From contig JBGTKD010000156.1 in NCBI GenBank assembly GCA_041744795.1, positions 1-41,213 on the forward strand: 41,213 bases of DNA. Direction: 5' to 3'. This DNA is from DATHWB01 sp041744795. GTDB taxonomy: Bacteria > Actinomycetota > Acidimicrobiia > Spongiisociales > ZC4RG35. Every line of letters starts with the position of its first letter. Position 1 is the first letter of the stretch. The notes under the pieces were generated by a model, which had not been told where the DNA came from, did no database searches, and worked only from the letters and a program-made list of their open reading frames with translations. The translations under genes and the position numbers were made by a program. Of this stretch, positions 17,668-24,938 are shown piece after piece.

Positions 17668-19128
17668 GTGACCACTCAGCCAACCAGCGTCCTTTCCCGA
17701 CCTCTTCTTCCGGCCTCCATCGCCATCTACACGACGGTGGCACTCGCAGCCTTTGAGGGGCTGGCTATCAGCGCAGCCCTGCCGCAGGTAGCGGCCGACC
17801 TGGGAGACGTTCATCTCCTCCCATGGGTGGTTACCGGTTACCTCCTCTTCTCCGGTGTGGCAACGGTGGTGGCAGGACCACTGGTCGATAGTTACGGAGT
17901 ACGTGCGGTGTTTCGGGCGGCGATCTCTCTCTTCGTGACGGGAGCGGTACTTGCATCCTTCGTGCCGACGATGCCATGGATGATCGCCGCCAGGCTCATA
18001 CATGGCGCGGGAGGCGGAGCGATCATCGCTGTCGGCATTGCGGCAGTCAGCCTCATATATCCGGCCCACCTCATCGGCAGAGCGTTCGCGGCCAACGCAA
18101 CTGTATGGGGAGTGATGGGCGTGGCGGGACCGGGTATCGCCGCATTCATGCTCACGACACTCAACTGGCGTTGGATTTTTCTAGTCAACATCCCGCTTGG
18201 TCTCATCGCTTTGGCCGCGGGCTGGCGGGTGATGCCGAGGGCTGTCGAGAACGTTCACTCACGAAAGGTGGACCTGCCCGGAGTGATCGGGGTGCTCGTG
18301 CTGAACACGTTCCTGCTTCTAGCAGTCGACCGGCTGGGTCCTGAGTCGATGCTCTGGTTCGGAGCCGCGATTGTGGCCGGCGCCGCGCTGTGGCTCCACA
18401 TTCGCAGAACCGCAGACCCCATCATGCGGTTGCGCCATCTCACATCCCAACCTTTCGCCACCCTGGCTACCGCGCTCGCCCTTCTGGTTTCCGGAGCCGT
18501 CGCTATGAGCTCGTTTCTGACCTTGTACGTGCGGGGCGGTCGTGGTGCGTCAGAGGTCCTGACTGCCTGGTCCGTGTTCTTCTTCGTCATCGGATGGACC
18601 GTGGGGGCCAACCTGTCTTCCCGCCTGCTTGACCGACTGGCCGAGACGACCGTCATGGGTATCGGGTTCTCACTCACCGTCCCCGGGCTCGGCCTGCTCG
18701 GGGTCGGGATCGCATCAGAGGCCCCGCTCGCGGTGATCCTCGCACTCATGGTGTTCGTGGCCGCAGGTGTCGGCCTCGGCACCAACGCCGGGCTCACCCT
18801 CCTACGAGCGGTGAGCGACCCGAACGAGATCGGACGTTCTTCTGCCGCCCACCAGTTCTTCCGCAATCAGGGTTTCACTCTTGGCTCTGCCATGGGCGGA
18901 GCCGTGATCCTTGCCGTAGTCGCTACCGCGGTTGGCGATGTCGAAGCCGTCAGAGACGTGCTCGCATCCGAAGCCATCCCCAATCCAGTGGTAAGCACCG
19001 CTATTAGCGAGGGCTACGCGGCTGCCGCCTTCGCGGCATTCGGGGTCTCGGCCGCAGGCCTCATCCCATTCGTGGCCCTCCGCCGCCATCTTGCTCCTGC
19101 TCGCGCGACTCGCAACACCCGGTCCTGA
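17668..19128 (+). CDS. MFS transporter, DHA2-like
   Basis: A 486-aa integral membrane protein of the major facilitator superfamily. Segments matching its signatures are the first helix with AISAALPQVAADLG, the loop G-P-L-V-D-S-Y-G-x-R (motif A), ARLIHGAGGGAII, and the motif C-like GVMGVAGPGIAAFM followed by NWRWIFLVNIPLG. These are typical of the 14-helix EmrB/QacA (DHA2) drug/proton antiporters. Substrate cannot be predicted; multidrug or metabolite efflux is the usual role. The GTG start lies 26 bp after pfkA. There is no adjacent TetR-type regulator. Confidence 0.92.
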   Translation: MTTQPTSVLSRPLLPASIAIYTTVALAAFEGLAISAALPQVAADLGDVHLLPWVVTGYLLFSGVATVVAGPLVDSYGVRAVFRAAISLFVTGAVLASFVPTMPWMIAARLIHGAGGGAIIAVGIAAVSLIYPAHLIGRAFAANATVWGVMGVAGPGIAAFMLTTLNWRWIFLVNIPLGLIALAAGWRVMPRAVENVHSRKVDLPGVIGVLVLNTFLLLAVDRLGPESMLWFGAAIVAGAALWLHIRRTADPIMRLRHLTSQPFATLATALALLVSGAVAMSSFLTLYVRGGRGASEVLTAWSVFFFVIGWTVGANLSSRLLDRLAETTVMGIGFSLTVPGLGLLGVGIASEAPLAVILALMVFVAAGVGLGTNAGLTLLRAVSDPNEIGRSSAAHQFFRNQGFTLGSAMGGAVILAVVATAVGDVEAVRDVLASEAIPNPVVSTAISEGYAAAAFAAFGVSAAGLIPFVALRRHLAPARATRNTRS

Positions 19129-19147
19129 ACAGCGCGTCGAGAACCGG

Positions 19148-19153
19148 TAGGTT
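19148..19153 (+). promoter_or_regulatory. Probable -10 element of the crotonase gene (leaderless)
   Basis: TAGGTT lies exactly 7 nt before the ATG at 19161. There is no SD sequence. Confidence 0.5.
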
Positions 19154-19160
19154 TGCAGTC

Positions 19161-19946
19161 ATGTCCCGTTACGACAGTTACTCCACCTTGCGCTTCGAAC
19201 GCCCCCATCCCGGTGTACTCGAGATCATCCTGGACAACCCGCCAGTGAACTCCGTGACCATCGATGGACATCGAGAGATCACACAAGTCTGGTTGGACAT
19301 CGCCAGTGACGAGACGGTCCGCTCCGTTCTGATCAGGGCGGAAGGACGTTCCTTCTCGGCTGGCGGGGATTTCGATCTTCTCGAACACATGATGTCTGAC
19401 TACGAAAACACGGTGAAGTTGATGCGAGAGGCGGGCGACCTCGTGCGGAACATCATCGAGTGCCCCCAGCCCATCGTCTCGGCCATCAACGGCGTTGCGG
19501 TTGGCGCAGGACTGGCTGCCGCGCTGCTCGCAGACATCCCTATTGCGGGGCGGAGCGCCCGCATGCTCGACGGTCATGTATCGATAGGGGTTGCTGCAGG
19601 AGACCATGCGGTCGTCATATGGCCACTGCTCATAGGTATGGCCAAAGCCAAGTACCACCTCCTGACAAACGATCCGATCGGAGGCGAGGAAGCCGAGCGC
19701 CTGGGACTGGTTTCCAAGGTGGTCGACGACGACGTCCTCCGAGAGGAAGCGACGGCGGTGGCAATCAAGCTGGCGGAGGGAAGTCGCACAGCCATCCAAT
19801 GGACCAAACGTTCGCTCAATCACTGGCTGCGATCTGCCTACCCGGCCTTTGACGCTTCGCTGGCGCTCGAGTTCGTCGGCTGGCTAGGAGCCGACGCCGC
19901 CGAAGGTGTTCAGGCAGTGCGCGAGAAGCGCCCGCCGCAGTTCTAG
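19161..19946 (+). CDS. Enoyl-CoA hydratase/isomerase family protein lacking the catalytic Glu pair
   Basis: A 261-aa crotonase-fold protein acting on an acyl-CoA thioester. The CoA-binding/oxyanion segments are SFSAGGDFDLL (residues 64-74) and NGVAVGAGLAAAL (110-122). In enoyl-CoA hydratase two Glu residues activate water (Glu144 and Glu164 of the rat enzyme). The aligned positions here are Ala119 and His139 (DGHVSIG), followed by a distinctive AGDHAVVIWP. A plain hydratase reaction is therefore doubtful; isomerase, hydrolase, lyase or dehalogenase-like chemistry is possible. The gene stands alone among purine and sugar genes, with no neighbouring beta-oxidation genes. Its TAG shares a CTAG palindrome with the stop of the convergent zinc-ribbon gene. 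Confidence 0.9.
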   Translation: MSRYDSYSTLRFERPHPGVLEIILDNPPVNSVTIDGHREITQVWLDIASDETVRSVLIRAEGRSFSAGGDFDLLEHMMSDYENTVKLMREAGDLVRNIIECPQPIVSAINGVAVGAGLAAALLADIPIAGRSARMLDGHVSIGVAAGDHAVVIWPLLIGMAKAKYHLLTNDPIGGEEAERLGLVSKVVDDDVLREEATAVAIKLAEGSRTAIQWTKRSLNHWLRSAYPAFDASLALEFVGWLGADAAEGVQAVREKRPPQF

Positions 19947-20155
19947 TTGACGAGTCGGAAGCCGGACTGAAACAGGCTGTAGAGCAGCACAACGAGAATG
20001 GCAGCGCCAGTGACCCACGTGCGACGAGGTATCCGGGTCCACCAGCGAGCCGCCCGTTGCTCGCGGGGCTCCTCGACCATCGTCGGTGCATTGCCACAGG
20101 TCGAGCAGCGATCGCCTTCGACCGGCGTATCGCATAGAAAACACCAGGCACCCAT
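19943..20155 (-). CDS. Small zinc-ribbon membrane protein
   Basis: About 70 aa. An N-terminal C-x2-C-x8-C-x2-C cluster (WCFLC ... RCSTC) would bind one zinc. A charged linker and a single hydrophobic helix near the C-terminus (TGAAILVVLLYSLFQSG) follow. This is a common architecture for tail-anchored proteins of unknown role. I place the start at ATG 20155, though its GGAGGA abuts the start with no spacing. A TTG at 20167 would add 4 residues and may be the true start. It is divergent from purF (56 bp apart) and its stop overlaps the crotonase stop by 3 bases. Confidence 0.72.
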   Translation of the reverse strand: MGAWCFLCDTPVEGDRCSTCGNAPTMVEEPREQRAARWWTRIPRRTWVTGAAILVVLLYSLFQSGFRLVN

Positions 20156-20197
20156 TCCTCCATGCAAGCAGCGGAAAGGCTGAGCGGTCGGAAGGGT

Positions 20198-20203
20198 TAT
20201 CCT
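20198..20203 (+). promoter_or_regulatory. Probable -10 element of purF (leaderless)
   Basis: TATCCT lies 8 nt before the GTG at 20212 and there is no SD. This favours the GTG over the in-frame ATG at 20086, which lies inside the convergent zinc-ribbon gene. Confidence 0.5.
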
Positions 20204-20211
20204 CGGCCCAC

Positions 20212-21654
20212 GTGACCCGCCCGGAGTCCCTACCAGAACTGGATTTGCATGCCCCCGGTGAGGCGTGCGGTGTTTTCGGGGTATTCGCTCCCGGGGAGCA
20301 GGCAGCGAACATCACCTACTTCGGACTGTTCGCACTCCAGCATCGCGGCCAAGAGTCGGCGGGAATCGCCACCACCGCTGGAGAGACCGTCACAGTCGTC
20401 AAGGACCTAGGACTCGTCGCCAACGTGTTCGACGAGGCAGACCTCGCAGGGCTCGACGGCCACATTGGGATAGGCCACACCCGGTACTCGACAACCGGAT
20501 CGTCCTCATGGGAGAACGCCCAGCCTGTCCACCGCCAAAAGGGAGCGACATCCATCGCTCTCGGCCACAACGGGAATCTGACGAACACGCGAAGTCTCGC
20601 CGCCAAATACGGCAACGGCCACGCCTCCACCGACTCGGACCTCATGCTCGAAGCCATCGCTTTGGAGGTCGACGATGAAAGGGGCGATGAACGAGGACTC
20701 GAGTTCGCCATGCGGCGGGTGCTTCCGGAATTCGAAGGAGCATTCTCGTTGGTTGTGATGGATCAGGGTCACCTGATCGGGGTTCGCGACCCACGAGGGT
20801 TCCGGCCGCTGTGCATCGGACGTTTTCCCGCTGGCGGATGGGTGCTCGCCTCCGAGACCGCAGCATTGGACCTGGTGGGCGCCGACTTCGTGCGTGAGGT
20901 CGCACCTGGCGAGATGGTGTGCATCGACAGCACAGGACTCCGTTCCTTCCGACCGTTCGCCGACGAGCAGCCGGGCCTGTGTGTTTTCGAGTTCGTGTAC
21001 TTCGCCCGACCCGACTCCCAGTTGTACGGGCGGAACGTGTTTTCCGCCCGCCAACAGATGGGTCGGAACTTGGCAGCCGAACACCCGGCGACGGCCGACG
21101 TTGTCGTCCCTGTCCCGGAATCCGGCATCCCAGCCGCCCAGGGCTATTCGGAGATCTCTCACATCCCCTACGCGGATGGGCTGGTGAAGAACCGATACGT
21201 GGGGCGAACCTTCATCGAACCGAGCCAGATGCTGCGCGACCGGGGCATTCGTCTAAAGCTCAACCCGATCCCCTCGACATTCGCAGGCCGTCGCGTGGTC
21301 CTCGTCGACGACTCGATAGTCCGGGGCTCGACCACACGCCAGTTGATCGAGATGGTTCGCAAGGCGGGGGCGGCCGAGGTCCACATGCGTGTGTCCTCGC
21401 CGCCATATCGCTGGCCCTGCTTCTACGGGATGGATACTTCGGATCAGTCTCGGCTGCTGGCGGCCAACATGTCGGTGGACGAGATTGCCGACTTCCTCGA
21501 GGTCGACTCCCTGGGCTATCTGTCGATCGACGGGCTGATGGAGGGGACGGAGGCTCCCAGGGATGGTTTCTGCACCGCGTGCCTGACCGGGGATTACCCG
21601 ACCGACGTTTCCGACGCCGACGGCAAGTTCCTTCTCGAACCAACTACGTCATGA
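20212..21654 (+). CDS. purF: Amidophosphoribosyltransferase
   Basis: Makes 5-phosphoribosylamine from PRPP and glutamine, the committed step of purine synthesis. It is 480 aa. The N-terminal Ntn glutaminase has nucleophile Cys19 in E-A-C-G-V-F-G, so an 18-residue propeptide must be removed, as in the Bacillus-type enzyme. HRGQESAGI and GHTRYSTTG follow. The PRTase motif is VVLVDDSIVRGST. Cys residues in LCVFEFVYFARPDS, RWPCFYGMDT and GFCTACLTG match the positions that hold the [4Fe-4S] cluster of that subgroup. The start is GTG 20212. The stop overlaps purM as ATGA. Confidence 0.96.
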   Translation: MTRPESLPELDLHAPGEACGVFGVFAPGEQAANITYFGLFALQHRGQESAGIATTAGETVTVVKDLGLVANVFDEADLAGLDGHIGIGHTRYSTTGSSSWENAQPVHRQKGATSIALGHNGNLTNTRSLAAKYGNGHASTDSDLMLEAIALEVDDERGDERGLEFAMRRVLPEFEGAFSLVVMDQGHLIGVRDPRGFRPLCIGRFPAGGWVLASETAALDLVGADFVREVAPGEMVCIDSTGLRSFRPFADEQPGLCVFEFVYFARPDSQLYGRNVFSARQQMGRNLAAEHPATADVVVPVPESGIPAAQGYSEISHIPYADGLVKNRYVGRTFIEPSQMLRDRGIRLKLNPIPSTFAGRRVVLVDDSIVRGSTTRQLIEMVRKAGAAEVHMRVSSPPYRWPCFYGMDTSDQSRLLAANMSVDEIADFLEVDSLGYLSIDGLMEGTEAPRDGFCTACLTGDYPTDVSDADGKFLLEPTTS

Positions 21655-22667
21655 CCTCATACTTCGAGGCCGGTGTTGACCTCGAAGGGGCCGACCGCCA
21701 CACCCAGGCGATCTCGTCGCTTGTGACAGCCACGTGGACTGACCAGGTTGTCGGTGGCTTCGGCGGGTTTGCCGCAGGAATCGAGATCCCTGAGGGCTAC
21801 CGGCGACCCGTCCTGATGATGTCGACCGATGGCGTCGGGACGAAACTGGCGATCGCCACCGCAACCGGACGTTTCGGTGGCGTAGGCCATGATCTCGTAG
21901 CGATGTGCGTCGATGACCTGGCGGCAGTTGGCGCCCGATCTCTCGCGTTCGTTGATTACGTAGCCGTCGGAGCGCTCCAGCCCGAACGGGACACCGCGAT
22001 CGTCGCTTCTGTCGCACAGGCTTGCGCGGTGGTCGGGGCAGCCCTCCTGGGGGGCGAGACAGCAGAGCATCCCGGCGTTATGGGCGTCAACGATGTCGAC
22101 CTGGCAGGAGCGGCGTTGGGGATCGTCGAGTACGGAGAACAGATCGACGGATCGACAGTGCGTCCCGGCGATGTCATCGTCGGTTTCCCCTCACCAAACA
22201 TACGCTCGAACGGTTTCTCCCTGGTGCGCCGGATCTTCGACGGCGCTGATCTGTCCGGCCCAATGCCGGGAGAGGACTCTTCCATCGGCGAAGTTCTGAC
22301 TCGCCCGTCTGTGCTGTACGCCCCGCACGTAATGGGCGCAGTCGACGCGGCACCTGTCAAGGGAGCGGCCCACATCACCGGCGGGGGTCTACCGGGGAAT
22401 CTGCCGAGAACCCTGCCGTCAGGCTGTGGTGCGGTGCTTGACCCCGGGACCTGGGAGATCCCCAACGTGTTTCGCGTCATCGCCGAGCGCGGCCCAGTCT
22501 CCTGGCCCGACATGGCAGACGCGTTCAATCTCGGACTCGGGTTCTGTCTGGTGGTCGCTCGAAGCGACGCCGAAGCAATTCTGGCGGCAACTTCGGCAGT
22601 CCGGTCTCGAGTGGTCGGCGAGGTGATCGACGGATCGGGTGTGGTTTTCAGAAGCGATCTCGTCTGA
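21651..22667 (+). CDS. purM: Phosphoribosylformylglycinamidine cyclo-ligase
   Basis: AIR synthetase: ATP-dependent ring closure of FGAM to AIR. It is 338 aa. Motifs are the STDGVGTKLAIA glycine-rich segment, DLVAMCVDDLAAVGARSLAFVDY, LLGGETAEHPG, PSPNIRSNGFSLVR, and the C-terminal HITGGGLPGNLPR. The start is ATG 21651, overlapping the purF stop (ATGA); the long in-frame extension upstream is a purF shadow. It completes FGAM to AIR after PurLQS, encoded 6 kb upstream. It is followed by the inverted repeat at 22670. Confidence 0.97.
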   Translation: MTSYFEAGVDLEGADRHTQAISSLVTATWTDQVVGGFGGFAAGIEIPEGYRRPVLMMSTDGVGTKLAIATATGRFGGVGHDLVAMCVDDLAAVGARSLAFVDYVAVGALQPERDTAIVASVAQACAVVGAALLGGETAEHPGVMGVNDVDLAGAALGIVEYGEQIDGSTVRPGDVIVGFPSPNIRSNGFSLVRRIFDGADLSGPMPGEDSSIGEVLTRPSVLYAPHVMGAVDAAPVKGAAHITGGGLPGNLPRTLPSGCGAVLDPGTWEIPNVFRVIAERGPVSWPDMADAFNLGLGFCLVVARSDAEAILAATSAVRSRVVGEVIDGSGVVFRSDLV

Positions 22668-22669
22668 CC

Positions 22670-22692
22670 CCAGACCAGCGACTCAGGTCTGG
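22670..22692. promoter_or_regulatory. Inverted repeat before the aminotransferase (operator or weak terminator)
   Basis: CCAGACC (22670-22676), 9-nt spacer, GGTCTGG (22686-22692): perfect 7-bp arms. It begins 2 bp after the purM stop and ends directly against a CACAAT hexamer. That position suits a repressor/activator site overlapping a promoter. It could also act as a purM terminator, but no U-run follows. Confidence 0.45.
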
Positions 22693-22698
22693 CACAAT
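22693..22698 (+). promoter_or_regulatory. Possible -10 element upstream of the aminotransferase
   Basis: CACAAT lies 6 nt before the ATG at 22705 and right after the inverted repeat. It would start a transcript at the small ORF and leave a roughly 90-nt leader before the aminotransferase. Confidence 0.35.
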
Positions 22699-22704
22699 GT
22701 GGCG

Positions 22705-22752
22705 ATGTTCATGCCGAGCTACGACCGTAAGGCTCTGTTCGCCGCTCCTTAG
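22705..22752 (+). CDS. Possible 15-codon leader ORF
   Basis: ATG to TAG encodes MFMPSYDRKALFAAP. The start lies at the predicted leaderless transcription start, 6 nt after CACAAT. The stop is 42 nt before the aminotransferase GTG. There is no run of one amino acid that would indicate classic attenuation. It could be a small protein, a regulatory uORF or chance; an ORF of this size proves nothing by itself. Confidence 0.3.
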   Translation: MFMPSYDRKALFAAP

Positions 22753-22780
22753 AAGGGCCCGATTCCGCCTGTCATCGAAC

Positions 22781-22786
22781 AAGGAG
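22781..22786 (+). promoter_or_regulatory. SD sequence of the aminotransferase
   Basis: AAGGAG, 8 nt before the GTG at 22795. This strong SD stands out against the leaderless-type starts nearby. It implies an untranslated or uORF-bearing leader, and it sets the start codon. Confidence 0.7.
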
Positions 22787-22794
22787 CATTTTCT

Positions 22795-24069
22795 GTGAAC
22801 GACATCGTTTCCCGCCACGAAAAGATTATCGCCCCGGTCATCGCCTTCGATACCGACCTCGTCATCGACCGCGCCGAAGGCATCTGGATTCACGACGCCG
22901 CCGGCAACCGGTGGGCAGATTTCGCCTGTGGGACCGCCGTGACAAACCTCGGCCACAATCATCCGGCCGTCGTCGCAGCGGCCCACGCCCAGCTCGACAA
23001 AGTCATGCACTCCGGGTGCATCTTCCGCTACGAATCCCTCGTCGAAGCAGGAGAGCGGCTGGCCGACATCACTCCGCCTGGCATCGAGAAATTCGGCTTC
23101 GCCAATTCGGGTGCGGAAGCCGTTGAAGCGGCCGTGAAGCTGGCCAGGAAGACAACCGGGCGCCAGTCCGTGATTGCGTTCCGAGGCGGATTCCACGGTC
23201 GCACGATGGGATCGGTTGCGTATACGACGTCCAACAGCAAGTACCGCGACGGATACCACCCGATCCTGGGTTCGGTGTTCATAGTCCCCTTCCCTCACCC
23301 GTACAGGTGGGGTATGACCGAAGAGGAGGCAGTCGACTACTCCCTGAACGAGTTGGAGATGCTGTTCCGTCACGAGGTCAACCCCCACAACGTGGCCGCA
23401 ATGCTGATCGAGCCCGTTCAGGGAGAGGGCGGGTACTACCCGGCGCCGGTTCGGTTCTTGACCGAGCTGCGTCGGATCGCTGACGAACACGGCATTCTCC
23501 TCGTCTTCGACGAGGTCCAAACCGGTTTCGGAAGGACCGCCGAGTGGTTCGCTTCCGACCACTACCCGATCGATCCCGACATCTTGGCGATGGGAAAGGG
23601 AATCGCCAACGGTCTGCCTCTATCGGCCTACGGCGCGTCGGCGGAGATGCTCGACGGCTGGAAAGTCGGTTCCCACGGCACGACATTCGGCGGAAACCCG
23701 GTGGCGTGTGCGGCGGCAGTCGCCGTGATGGACAACCTGGGCGACTCACTCCCCAATGCGCGAGCAGTGTCCGCCAGAGCGTTCGAACGGTTCGAAAAGC
23801 TCAAGGTGGACCACCGGAGCATCGGCGATGTGAGAGGACTCGGTTTGATGATCGGAGTCGAGCTCGTTTCGGACCGCGCGAGCCGCGAACCGGACGCGAA
23901 AGCGTTCAAGCACATACAGCGGTTCTGCATGGAGCGGGAGTTGGTGATCATCGAGTGTGGGCCCGCAGGAAACATCATCCGCTTCATTCCTCCAGTCATC
24001 ACAACCGTCGACGAAGTGGACTGGGCAATCGACCTGATTGACGAGGCGCTGGCGGATTACGAGAACTGA
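22795..24069 (+). CDS. Class III PLP aminotransferase, GabT-like
   Basis: A 424-aa pyridoxal-phosphate enzyme of the class III (omega) aminotransferases, closest in appearance to 4-aminobutyrate aminotransferase. The PLP Lys is K268 (AMGKGIANGLPLSA), and the cofactor Asp is D239 in LVFDEVQTGFGRT. NSGAEAVEAAVKLAR binds phosphate, GGFHGRTMG stacks on the ring, and EPVQGEGG plus GSHGTTFGGNP complete the fold. Substrate could be GABA, another omega-amino acid or a diamine; sequence alone does not decide. No succinate-semialdehyde dehydrogenase is next to it. GTG 22795 is set by the AAGGAG SD. Its own leader and an upstream inverted repeat suggest separate regulation from purFM. Confidence 0.9.
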   Translation: MNDIVSRHEKIIAPVIAFDTDLVIDRAEGIWIHDAAGNRWADFACGTAVTNLGHNHPAVVAAAHAQLDKVMHSGCIFRYESLVEAGERLADITPPGIEKFGFANSGAEAVEAAVKLARKTTGRQSVIAFRGGFHGRTMGSVAYTTSNSKYRDGYHPILGSVFIVPFPHPYRWGMTEEEAVDYSLNELEMLFRHEVNPHNVAAMLIEPVQGEGGYYPAPVRFLTELRRIADEHGILLVFDEVQTGFGRTAEWFASDHYPIDPDILAMGKGIANGLPLSAYGASAEMLDGWKVGSHGTTFGGNPVACAAAVAVMDNLGDSLPNARAVSARAFERFEKLKVDHRSIGDVRGLGLMIGVELVSDRASREPDAKAFKHIQRFCMERELVIIECGPAGNIIRFIPPVITTVDEVDWAIDLIDEALADYEN

Positions 24070-24107
24070 GGCGGGAACCGGACCGAGGGCGGATTCGTCA
24101 TAGGTGT

Positions 24108-24911
24108 ATGAAAAGAACCGCCAGTTTCCTGGTCTTAGCCCTCGTAATCTCCGCTTGCGGATCTGGCGAGCCTGGGAGTATGCCCACAACAAGCCAACCT
24201 GACGACGTGATCCTCACTATCACCGACGAGGGGGGTTTCGCTCCCGTCGAGATGCTCCTCAGCAGGCATCCGCGCTATGTCCTCCAGGCAGACGGCCGCC
24301 TATACGCGCCGGGTGCCGTGATGGCGATATATCCGGGGCCGATGCTCACACCGGTGTTCGTGGGCACTGTCGACGACGCAACGCTGGCGGACATCCTCGC
24401 CCTTGTAAGGGCTACTGGGCTGCCGGACACCGACCGTCTGGAAGACACGGCGGCCACCAGTCACGTCGCCGACGCAACGACGACGGTGATCACCTACTTC
24501 GATGGCACCGCAGAGCACGTGCTGTCTGTCTACGCGCTGGGAATCGCAATGGAACAGTCAGACGTTGCACAGGCCGCATCTGAGTTGGTGGAAGCGATAG
24601 ACCGAGCGGCAGCCGAGCTCACCGACGTCCGCGAGTACGAGCCGACCAAGGTTGAGATACGCACTGGCGAGAATCTGACCATGGCCGACCCTGAGTTCCG
24701 CTCCACCCAGCCTTGGCCGCTGGCTATCGCCCCGTCAGACATTCCCGAGTCGAACCATGGCTGGCGATGTGTCGTAGTTGAGGGTCCACCCGCCACCGAC
24801 CTTCTGGAGATCTTCGGCGCAGCCAACCAGGCCACGGTCTGGGAATTCGAAGGAACCGAGTATCCACTGATCGCCCGCGGCCTCCTCCCCGGAGAATCGG
24901 GCTGCGCCTGA
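24108..24911 (+). CDS. Putative lipoprotein of unknown function
   Basis: A 267-aa protein with a lipoprotein signal: MKRT, a hydrophobic core, and the lipobox ISAC with Cys17. A short Ser/Thr/Pro/Gly linker follows, then a globular domain with no recognised family. The sequence has mixed alpha/beta character, including an L-P-D-T-D-R-L-E-D-T-A region and two Cys near the C-terminus (RCVVVEG and GCA) that could form a disulfide. It starts at ATG 24108, 38 bp after the aminotransferase, with no strong SD. It converges with the ABC permease gene, 27 bp away. Confidence 0.82.
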   Translation: MKRTASFLVLALVISACGSGEPGSMPTTSQPDDVILTITDEGGFAPVEMLLSRHPRYVLQADGRLYAPGAVMAIYPGPMLTPVFVGTVDDATLADILALVRATGLPDTDRLEDTAATSHVADATTTVITYFDGTAEHVLSVYALGIAMEQSDVAQAASELVEAIDRAAAELTDVREYEPTKVEIRTGENLTMADPEFRSTQPWPLAIAPSDIPESNHGWRCVVVEGPPATDLLEIFGAANQATVWEFEGTEYPLIARGLLPGESGCA

Positions 24912-24938
24912 CAAGTCAGCGGACCGATGGTCGGGCGA

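Noticed and set aside
22705..22752. Attenuator of the amino-acid leader-peptide type
   Set aside because: The peptide has no run of a regulatory amino acid and I see no alternative stem-loops after it; kept only as a possible small ORF.
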